Shown in pieces: positions 1 through 6,067 of a stretch of DNA of 9,813 nt. Source of the stretch: Lachnospiraceae bacterium (GTDB lineage Bacteria; Bacillota; Clostridia; Lachnospirales; Lachnospiraceae). The position numbers and the translations under genes are program-made. The notes beneath the pieces are model-generated. The model ran no database searches and was not told the origin of the DNA. It worked only from the letters and a program-made list of their open reading frames with translations. The stretch lies in contig JAITWD010000227.1 in assembly GCA_031285465.1 (NCBI GenBank), forward strand, positions 1 to 9,813, read 5' to 3'. Numbering within the stretch: the first letter of the stretch is position 1; each line of letters opens with the position of its first letter.

Positions 1-249
1 CCGTGAACCGCCTTTAGAAATAATCTGTCGTACCAGTTCTTCGATACCGGTATCGGCAAATTTAGGAACATTACTATTATTCTTGATCGCCTGACTGTCC
101 GGCAACATAATATGGGCCAGTCCACCAACACCGGTGATTGGATCGCGGATAGCAATACCCACACAGGAACCCAAACCCTGTGTGGTTATCGTGTCCGGTG
201 CTATACATAGTTTTAAATCGGCCATTCCGACCTTAATCATCTCACTCAT
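1..249 (-). CDS. cheD: CheD chemoreceptor glutamine deamidase (N-terminal 83 codons, cut by window edge)
   Basis: CheD deamidates specific glutamines on methyl-accepting chemotaxis proteins and, in B. subtilis, binds CheC and boosts its phosphatase activity. The minus-strand reading frame from the ATG at 249 gives 83 residues with no stop before position 1, so the C-terminal half lies outside the window. The family's catalytic residues are visible: Cys29 in GLGSCVGI, His46 in LAHIMLP, and Thr23 just before the Cys motif. The start is supported by an AAGGGAG ribosome site at 260-266, ten bases upstream. It follows cheC after a 60-base gap in which I see no promoter or terminator, so it is probably co-transcribed with cheC, as in the Bacillus operon. 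Sigma-D often follows cheD, but that cannot be seen here. Identification is firm; only completeness is open. Confidence 0.95.
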   Translation of the reverse strand, partial: MSEMIKVGMADLKLCIAPDTITTQGLGSCVGIAIRDPITGVGGLAHIMLPDSQAIKNNSNVPKFADTGIEELVRQIISKGGSR

Positions 250-309
250 CTAATATCAGCTCCCTTAACAATTTACCTGCTCACCTCAGCCAAGTTGCAT
301 TTATTTGGT

Positions 310-933
310 CTAAATAACAATTCCCAGGGATCCTAATATTTTACTGTAAGAGGCCAAATCCGGAAGTAAAATAAAATATCCTTCTAAAACCTCGTCACCG
401 ACAAACTGGGTTTGAATCAGTAAGATGTTGTCGCCAATCGTCCCGAATTGGATGGCTGGGATACTAAGGATAGCTCCTGCCATATCTACCGCCAATTCCG
501 GAACCGAAGGGTAAATCACCAAATTAGTCAGTGCCGATAAGGAGTTTAGATACGAGCCGGCAATTATATTACCGACCTCCCTCAAGGCAGACAATTCCAT
601 CTCGGTAAAATCCATCGAGTTCTCGTCACCCATGCCCGGCATCAATTTATTGATCAAAAGCTTGGCAGCCTCTTGATGTAAGAGAAACATAATGCTTCCG
701 GTAATGTCTCCCTCCACCTGCAAACTGATACCTGCCATAATTTGTTCTTCGCCGCCCATCAGACTGCCGACTTCATAGAACTCCAACAGTTTAACCTGTG
801 GGACGGTCATGTCTATCTTATTACCAATCATTTGTGCCAATGCTGTCGTCGCATTACCGGCACCGATGTTCCCTAACTCCTTGAGAACATCATAGTATTC
901 ATTCGACATCTTTTCCAGACTAAGATCGCCCAT
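310..933 (-). CDS. cheC: CheC, CheY-P phosphatase
   Basis: CheC dephosphorylates CheY-P and works in adaptation together with CheD. The 207-residue protein has the duplicated CheC fold, and both copies of the phosphatase motif (D/S-x3-E-x2-N-x22-P) are complete: Asp15, Glu19, Asn22 and Pro45 in the first, and Ser115, Glu119, Asn122 and Pro145 in the second. That separates it from CheX and from FliY/FliN fusions, since no SpoA/FliN C-terminal domain is present. Length matches B. subtilis CheC. The start is set by AAGGAG at 941-946, seven bases before the ATG; this ribosome site lies within and just beyond the short 14-base gap after cheW, so translation may be coupled. An in-frame ATG at codon 9 is a less likely start because it lacks comparable support. 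Confidence 0.96.
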   Translation of the reverse strand: MGDLSLEKMSNEYYDVLKELGNIGAGNATTALAQMIGNKIDMTVPQVKLLEFYEVGSLMGGEEQIMAGISLQVEGDITGSIMFLLHQEAAKLLINKLMPGMGDENSMDFTEMELSALREVGNIIAGSYLNSLSALTNLVIYPSVPELAVDMAGAILSIPAIQFGTIGDNILLIQTQFVGDEVLEGYFILLPDLASYSKILGSLGIVI

Positions 934-947
934 ACATTCTCTCCTTA

Positions 948-1403
948 CTACACTTCTCTCTCCATAATAACCGCGTTCAAATCTAATAAGGAAATCAGGC
1001 CGCCGTCATATTTTCCAATGCCAAAGATATAATTAATCTTATCCTCTTTACCATCATATGACACCTTCTCAATCTGTTCATTTTCCAAGGTTACCACCTC
1101 TTTGACCTGATCAACTATAATGCCTATGATACCATGTACTTCTAATTTCAAGATGATGATCCGGGTATTTTTAGTAATTTCATCTACCGGCAGGTCCATT
1201 TTAACCCTGATACTCATGACCGGGATAACCTCACCACGCAGATTAATTACCCCCTTAAGATACTCTGGGACCTTGGGAACACGAGTGATATGTTGCATCC
1301 TGACAATATTATCAATGTATTTGATGTCCACACCATATTGCTCATCGCCCAATTGTATAACAATAAATTGTGTTGTTTCATTCATAAGGTTCAATTCATC
1401 CAT
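948..1403 (-). CDS. cheW: CheW chemotaxis coupling protein
   Basis: CheW is the cytoplasmic adaptor that links the CheA P5 domain to chemoreceptor tips in the signalling array. The protein is a single CheW domain of 151 residues, the usual length. It starts with a beta-strand region (FIVIQLGDEQYGVDI, about residues 13-27) and carries the family hallmark KGVINLRGEVIPV at residues 50-62, followed by the second subdomain with GIIVDQVKEV (about 94-103). No receiver domain is attached, so it is not CheV. The start is supported by AAGGAG at 1412-1417, eight bases upstream. It follows cheA after 44 bases and precedes cheC by 14, so it belongs to the same transcript. Nothing odd is seen. Confidence 0.97.
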   Translation of the reverse strand: MDELNLMNETTQFIVIQLGDEQYGVDIKYIDNIVRMQHITRVPKVPEYLKGVINLRGEVIPVMSIRVKMDLPVDEITKNTRIIILKLEVHGIIGIIVDQVKEVVTLENEQIEKVSYDGKEDKINYIFGIGKYDGGLISLLDLNAVIMEREV

Positions 1404-1447
1404 TTGTCATTCTCCTTCTGATAAAATAAGTGCGTGCTATCATATTT

Positions 1448-3529
1448 TTATATTAGCGCATTGGCATCAAGTATCAATGCAACCTCGCCATCACCAAGAA
1501 TGGTGGCACCGCTAATAAATTTACACTTACTAATATATTTACCAAGTGACTTAATAACGATTTCCTGCTGACCCATAAGCTCATCAACAATCAGACCGGC
1601 CATTTTGTCACCCTTCTTAACGATAACCACTACCATATCTTCATCATCAGCCTTCTTGCTGGTAGTATCCAGTATCTGACTCATCCGGATGATCGGAATG
1701 ACAATACCACGCAGGTTGATAACCTCGCTCGCCTGAACATATTTTATGTCGCCCGGCTTAATATCTTCAATAGTTTGAATACTGCCTAGTGAAATGGCAT
1801 ATTTCTCTCCACCGACGGTAACCATCAGGGCTTGAATAATCGCAAGTGTCAACGGCAAACGAATGGTCCAGGTACTGCCCTCGCCTTTTTTACTCTTAAC
1901 TTCCACTTCACCACTAAGTGCTTCGATCTTAGATTTGACAACATCTAACCCGACACCACGGCCCGACACATCGGAAACCACCTCTGCCGTAGAAAAGCCG
2001 GCATGGAACAACAGATCAATAATATCCTTTTCGGTCATATTATCGCCTTGTTCTGCGGTAATAACCCCACGTTCGATTGCCTTTTGCTTAACCGCCTCCG
2101 CATCAACACCGGCGCCGTCATCACGCACTTCGATCACAACATTATTGCCATCCTGGAATGCATCTAAGAAAATCGAACCCGCTTCCGGTTTACCCGAACG
2201 AATACGGGCAGCCGTCTCCTCCAGACCATGATCGGCAGCATTTCGTAATAAATGCATCAACGGATCACCAATCTCATCCACCACCGTCCGGTCAAGCTCG
2301 GTTTCCTCACCCGACATAAACAGATCCATCTTTTTATTTAATTTCTTAGACAAATCCCTGATCATGCGGGGGAATTTATTTACAACACTTTCAATCGGAA
2401 CCATTCGCACCTTCATAACCGATTCATGAAGGTTAGTGGTAACACTTTCCAAATATTCTATCTGCTCATTCACGCCACTTCGTGCCGAGGTTTCTTCGCT
2501 ACTGGAGGCCGATACCAATGAGTTCTTGGCAATGATCAACTCACTGACCAAATTCATCAAAACGTCCAGCTTTTCAATATCAACACGAACGGTACGGTTG
2601 ACCACCGGTTTGGAGGACTTTTTCTCGCCTTGGCTGGTGTTACTTTGTCCCGATTTACCAGTATTTTGCTCCATCGGCATCATGCTGTCAGAATTCATCA
2701 GTTCCATTTCCACATCGTCTATGTTTTCGATCCCCGAATCATCGATCTCCAATATACCGCCACGGACATTCTCAATTTCTGAGACGCCTTCGGCAGCCGC
2801 GATCACCTTATCCAGTGGATATTCTGAAATAACGATCAAATTAAAAAACAGGTCGAACTTTTCATCTTCAATATCCTGGGTGGGGGGCTGTGACATAATG
2901 ATCTCACCCAGATCCTCTACGGCTTTAAAAACCAGAAACGCTCTGGCTGCCTTAAGCAGACAGGATTCCTGAACGCTAACGGTCAGCCCATAGATATTTT
3001 TACCTTGTTTTTGAGCAATAGCAAGCACCCGCTGTTCGGTTTCTCCAAGCGGGATTTCCATCCACTTTTCTGTTCCTTCGCTTGAAGGGGTGGCCTTTTT
3101 CTTTGCCGCCGTCGCAGTCGTTTTAGGGGCACTTTCTTCCGCAAGACCGTTTACAACGATGTCCTGAAGCTTTTTAATAAGGTGTTTATTTTCGTTGTCA
3201 CCTTCATCAGCATTACGCTGAATATTATCAAGGTATTCCTCTAAAGCATCCAGTGACTGGAATAAAAGGTCGATCATATCACTGTTTATTTTAATCTTGC
3301 CACTTCGCACTTCGCTAAAAGCACTTTCCATCTCATGGGTTAACGCCTGCATCCGCTTATAACCCATCGTTCCCGCCATACCCTTTAATGAATGGGCGGC
3401 TCGGAAAATCTCATTGATGGTATCAATATCCTCTGGTTCCTGCTCCAAATTCAAAATTTGCGTATTTAAACTCTGCAAGTGTTCCTTTGTTTCATCAAGA
3501 AAAATCTCTAAATATTGACTTACATCCAT
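1448..3529 (-). CDS. cheA: CheA chemotaxis sensor histidine kinase (P1-P5)
   Basis: CheA autophosphorylates in response to chemoreceptors and passes phosphate to CheY. All five domains are present in 693 residues. P1 (Hpt, about 1-125) has the phosphorylated His46 in AAHSLKG. P2 (about 160-260) is the response-regulator docking domain. P3 (about 312-375) is the dimerisation helix pair. P4 (about 380-560) has the N box with Asn430, Asp433 and His434, the G1 box RDDGAGVD (469-476), the F box near LLFHAGFST and the G2 box GRGVGLDVV (523-531). P5 (about 562-693) is CheW-like, with EVINLRGIVIPI. Two low-complexity linkers, rich in Lys/Ala/Thr (about 134-155) and Ser/Gly/Asn (about 288-308), flank P2. 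Only one base separates it from the cheB stop. Its ribosome site (GAGG, 3540-3543) is weak and lies in the cheB end, so coupled translation is likely. Confidence 0.98.
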   Translation of the reverse strand: MDVSQYLEIFLDETKEHLQSLNTQILNLEQEPEDIDTINEIFRAAHSLKGMAGTMGYKRMQALTHEMESAFSEVRSGKIKINSDMIDLLFQSLDALEEYLDNIQRNADEGDNENKHLIKKLQDIVVNGLAEESAPKTTATAAKKKATPSSEGTEKWMEIPLGETEQRVLAIAQKQGKNIYGLTVSVQESCLLKAARAFLVFKAVEDLGEIIMSQPPTQDIEDEKFDLFFNLIVISEYPLDKVIAAAEGVSEIENVRGGILEIDDSGIENIDDVEMELMNSDSMMPMEQNTGKSGQSNTSQGEKKSSKPVVNRTVRVDIEKLDVLMNLVSELIIAKNSLVSASSSEETSARSGVNEQIEYLESVTTNLHESVMKVRMVPIESVVNKFPRMIRDLSKKLNKKMDLFMSGEETELDRTVVDEIGDPLMHLLRNAADHGLEETAARIRSGKPEAGSIFLDAFQDGNNVVIEVRDDGAGVDAEAVKQKAIERGVITAEQGDNMTEKDIIDLLFHAGFSTAEVVSDVSGRGVGLDVVKSKIEALSGEVEVKSKKGEGSTWTIRLPLTLAIIQALMVTVGGEKYAISLGSIQTIEDIKPGDIKYVQASEVINLRGIVIPIIRMSQILDTTSKKADDEDMVVVIVKKGDKMAGLIVDELMGQQEIVIKSLGKYISKCKFISGATILGDGEVALILDANALI

Positions 3530-3530
3530 T

Positions 3531-4136
3531 TTATCGTAGCCTCACTTTCGTTGTTATTTCATTTGCAATCAGGTTTAGGGTCAATTCCTTATCAACAATT
3601 CCGGCCGTCATAGCACTTTTGGGCATACCATACACGGCGCACGATTCGGCATTTTGTCCGATCACATAGACCTTCTTTGATCGGATCAAATGACCGATCC
3701 CTCTGGTACCATCAGCACCCATTCCAGTCATAACCACACATATTACCTCATCATACCGACAGGTTGCAAGTGACTCATACATATAATTGGCACAGGGCCT
3801 GACTCCCTCACGTGGCGGTTCTTCTGTGTAATATATGACATGCTTTCCGGCGTCCCGTCGAACATTCATATGCACACCCCCCCGGGCCAAGTATACGCAA
3901 TTGGGTCTCACCACATCGCCATCGTTTGCCTCGGTTACACTCAATTGACTAATAGAATTAAGGCGTTCAGCCAACGATGCCGTAAAACCGGCCGGCATAT
4001 GCTGAACAATCAAGACCGGAACACCCAAATCACCTGGAAGCGAAGAAATCAATGTCTGTAGTGCCCGCGGTCCGCCGGTCGAACTCGCGATTGCAACTAT
4101 CCTATTAAGCTCTTCTCTCATTTCGCCTTCTTTCAT
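3531..4136 (-). CDS. cheB: CheB-type protein-glutamate methylesterase, catalytic domain only (no receiver domain)
   Basis: CheB removes methyl groups from receptor glutamates (and deamidates some glutamines) to reset receptor sensitivity. The 201 residues cover only the C-terminal methylesterase domain. The catalytic triad is visible as Ser19 in ASSTGG, His46 in VQHMPAGFT and Asp142 in MTGMGADG; QNAESCAVYGMP (161-172) is also typical. Classical CheB is about 350 residues, with an N-terminal receiver domain and linker; both are absent here. An in-frame stop (4164-4166) lies ten codons upstream of the ATG, and the preceding 255 bases are AT-rich non-coding. The start is uncertain: the ATG at 4136 has a poor ribosome site, while an internal ATG at codon 6 (4121) is preceded by AAGAAGG at only four bases. 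It heads the che block and is tightly linked to cheA, which supports a chemotaxis role rather than a stray CheB-like enzyme. Confidence 0.93.
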   Translation of the reverse strand: MKEGEMREELNRIVAIASSTGGPRALQTLISSLPGDLGVPVLIVQHMPAGFTASLAERLNSISQLSVTEANDGDVVRPNCVYLARGGVHMNVRRDAGKHVIYYTEEPPREGVRPCANYMYESLATCRYDEVICVVMTGMGADGTRGIGHLIRSKKVYVIGQNAESCAVYGMPKSAMTAGIVDKELTLNLIANEITTKVRLR

Positions 4137-4143
4137 CGTGATT

Positions 4144-4163
4144 TCAGTGATTAATGTTACTGA
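4144..4163. repeat. Short inverted repeat in the cheB leader
   Basis: TCAGT at 4144-4148 and ACTGA at 4159-4163 form a perfect 5-bp inverted repeat around a 10-base AT-rich loop, just upstream of the cheB start and downstream of the promoter candidate. It could be a small operator or leader hairpin that affects the weak cheB ribosome site, but repeats this short arise by chance in AT-rich DNA. Confidence 0.25.
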
Positions 4164-4168
4164 TTAAA

Positions 4169-4177
4169 AGTATAGCA
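4169..4177 (-). promoter_or_regulatory. Candidate extended -10 promoter for the cheB-cheA-cheW-cheC-cheD genes
   Basis: On the minus strand TGC (4175-4177) directly precedes TATACT (4169-4174), a good extended -10 (TGnTATAAT) for the housekeeping sigma factor. No recognisable TTGACA sits 16-18 bases upstream, so it relies on the extended element. Transcription would start near 4162, giving a leader of about 26 bases before cheB. It lies in the only large gap of the block, between pilZ and cheB, where an internal promoter makes sense. I see no sigma-28-type TAAA / CCGATAA pair here. Confidence 0.4.
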
Positions 4178-4266
4178 CAACCCGCACTTCACATGCGTGC
4201 ATAGTAATCATTGTAGCCTTTTTCCTAACTTTTACAGTATTTCTTTGATTTTTTTGCCAATATAAT

Positions 4267-4300
4267 TAAAAATTCACCTGTCTTTTTTGGTGGTTTTTAA
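4267..4300 (-). terminator. Weak terminator-like hairpin after the PilZ gene
   Basis: CACC (4275-4278) and GGTG (4289-4292) pair around a 10-base loop and are flanked by an A-run and a T-run. The structure therefore looks like a terminator on either strand. The GC stem is only 4 bp, extended by a few A-T pairs past a mismatch, so read-through would be expected. It lies about 100 bases after the PilZ-gene stop, upstream of the cheB promoter candidate. The call is tentative. Confidence 0.25.
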
Positions 4301-4391
4301 GTTATTGTTATTAGCTTATACACTTTTACACAATCTCATTCCTTTTATAACCTATTATAAACATAATCGTAACTATTAAGTAATTTGTGCT

Positions 4392-5117
4392 TCAAAAGCC
4401 TCGCTCCCTTTTTCGGGTTTTACGCTCCTCTTCAAAGATAAATTTGATTATCTCCTCACGTTCATCGGTATTAATATCAACATACTGGACACGATGTTCA
4501 TAAACGCCGGGACGATTATCAACCTCCCTGACCTCCAACACCTTTCCCAAAAGATTATATTCTTTATTCTTTCCCTCAATGACCAAATGATAACGGCAGG
4601 CGATCATCATCTCCAGTTCATATGAATAGTTCGCCAAAAATCGCAAACCACCACCACTGATATCGACGACCACACTGCGTTGCAGAGGCAAACCAGGTGA
4701 CAGATCAAGGCTTTTTTGCTCGTAAGAATCAATTTCTTCTTTCTCAAGCGGTCGGGAATTCATCTCCAAAGCACAGCTAAAACGATAATACTCCCGCCTT
4801 TGATATTTGCGCAGATTACTGGTCAATTCGATCAGAAGCAGATAAACATAATTATCTTTATAACGATCGACCACCCTTGCAAAGCATTGATAAAGACCAT
4901 TTTCAGTATAAAAATATAGATCATACTCTGCATCTACCGGCAACATGATCAATTTGGTCTTTTCCATTGGCATGATAATCTCCAAACGATCCTCCGAAAC
5001 TATTTCATAAACCTGTGACTGATATACCGTTCTCTTGTCAGCCAATTCATAATCCTGACCGCGTTCAACCGCCTGAATCTCTAACTTACTACCCACTTGA
5101 ACATACTTTGATAACAT
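4392..5117 (-). CDS. YcgR-like flagellar brake / PilZ-domain c-di-GMP receptor
   Basis: The protein has the two-part architecture of YcgR-type proteins, which bind c-di-GMP and then act on the flagellar motor. An N-terminal beta-barrel (YcgR-N/PilZN-like) fills about residues 1-100, followed by a C-terminal PilZ domain. Both c-di-GMP motifs are intact: RxxxR in RREYYR (Arg108 and Arg112), and DxSxxG in DISGGG (Asp152). The tail ends in a very basic stretch, KTRKRERGF. I chose the ATG at 5117 (241 residues), which has GGTGA seven bases upstream inside GGTGGGTGA; a TTG start at 5144 with GGGAG nine bases upstream would add nine residues and cannot be excluded. It lies between flhG and cheB, 66 bases after flhG, a position used by PilZ genes in several clostridial flagellar clusters. 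Binding and motor control are inferred from the family; which motor part it touches cannot be read from sequence. Confidence 0.9.
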   Translation of the reverse strand: MLSKYVQVGSKLEIQAVERGQDYELADKRTVYQSQVYEIVSEDRLEIIMPMEKTKLIMLPVDAEYDLYFYTENGLYQCFARVVDRYKDNYVYLLLIELTSNLRKYQRREYYRFSCALEMNSRPLEKEEIDSYEQKSLDLSPGLPLQRSVVVDISGGGLRFLANYSYELEMMIACRYHLVIEGKNKEYNLLGKVLEVREVDNRPGVYEHRVQYVDINTDEREEIIKFIFEEERKTRKRERGF

Positions 5118-5183
5118 AAACTCTTCACCCACCTTCCCGTTCAACTCTTGATTCTCCCGTTTTTTATGTTATTTCACACTCAT

Positions 5184-6065
5184 TTATGATTTCTTTCCAG
5201 TCACTATATGGGAAAAAAAGGCTGCCATCCCCCGCTTCGGAACCTTAGTATCCTCTTCCTTGCTCATCAGCCGGGTAGCGATCACCTCATATGCCTGAGA
5301 CGATTTAGCGGACGGTGACTGCACGGAAATAGGCATCTGTTGCATTACTGCTTTAGCCAATTGACTGTCCTGGGGCACGGCTCCAAGATACTGTAATGGT
5401 AATTTTAAGTAACGGGATACTACCGCATCTAATTTATTATATAAGGTCTGTCCTTCATTTTGGCTTTCCACACGATTAGCTACCATTTTAACCTGTGAGT
5501 ATTCTGAGGAAAATCGGCTATGCCGGCTAAGCGCCTTAAGCAGAGAATAAGAATCGGTGATCGAGGTTGGTTCCGGTGTCGTAACAAGAAGAATCTCCCC
5601 GCTGGCAACCAGAAACTCAAGCACTGCATCGGAAATCCCCGCACCGGTATCCACGATCACAACATCGGTGATAGCATCCAGCTCAACCAGATTTTGAATA
5701 ATATAACTCAAATATTCCCGGCCTAAATTAGATAAACCGGCAATTCCCGAACCGCCGGAAATAAAACCGACATCCATCGGCCCCCAGGTTATAATATCCT
5801 TAATACCTTTACCTTTATAGATCAGGTCACTTAAATTGTGTTTGGGAACCGCTCCAAACATTATCTCTATGTTGGCCAGCCCAAAGTCAGCATCAAGAAT
5901 GATGACCCTCTGTCCCTTTTTACGGAATTGGATAGCCAGGTTTATGGCTGTATTGGATTTACCAACCCCCCCCTTGCCACTGGTCACGGTGATCACTCTG
6001 GCCATCTGGCGCTGTGTGTTACTATTCGCCTTGATGATATTCCTTAGTTGTTCTGCCTGATCCAT
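5184..6065 (-). CDS. flhG: FlhG (YlxH), MinD-type ATPase controlling flagellar number and placement
   Basis: FlhG is a P-loop ATPase of the MinD/ParA family that binds the membrane as an ATP dimer and stimulates the GTPase activity of FlhF. The 293-residue protein begins with MDQAEQLR, the N-terminal FlhF-activating motif that distinguishes FlhG from cell-division MinD. The deviant Walker A SGKGGVGKS is at 29-37, with signature Lys31 and Lys36; switch I LDADFGLAN is at 57-65 and Walker B VIVDTGAG at 136-143. The C-terminal MAAFFSHIV (280-288), flanked by basic residues, fits the amphipathic membrane-targeting helix. The ATG is two bases past the flhF stop. Its ribosome site (GGGGG, 6078-6082) is inside the flhF end at a long spacing, which suggests coupled translation and a fixed FlhF:FlhG ratio. 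Confidence 0.96.
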   Translation of the reverse strand: MDQAEQLRNIIKANSNTQRQMARVITVTSGKGGVGKSNTAINLAIQFRKKGQRVIILDADFGLANIEIMFGAVPKHNLSDLIYKGKGIKDIITWGPMDVGFISGGSGIAGLSNLGREYLSYIIQNLVELDAITDVVIVDTGAGISDAVLEFLVASGEILLVTTPEPTSITDSYSLLKALSRHSRFSSEYSQVKMVANRVESQNEGQTLYNKLDAVVSRYLKLPLQYLGAVPQDSQLAKAVMQQMPISVQSPSAKSSQAYEVIATRLMSKEEDTKVPKRGMAAFFSHIVTGKKS

Positions 6066-6067
6066 AA

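Noticed and set aside
1863..2972. Plus-strand open frames opposite cheA (1863-2231 and 2436-2972)
   Set aside because: They lie antisense to conserved CheA domains, resemble no known family and break up into Ser/Thr/Pro-rich translations typical of shadow frames.
4137..4391. c-di-GMP (GEMM) riboswitch before the che genes
   Set aside because: This was attractive because clostridial flagellar operons can carry one, but the conserved GEMM-I core (CACGCA followed by GGGCAAACC-like sequence) is absent. The GCACGCATG near 4190-4200 is only a partial, unstructured match.
4137..4500. Possible frameshifted receiver domain belonging to cheB
   Set aside because: The upstream gap is AT-rich, contains stops and has no receiver motifs (no acidic pair, no phospho-Asp strand, no Lys strand); beyond it the PilZ gene is intact, so no receiver remnant remains.
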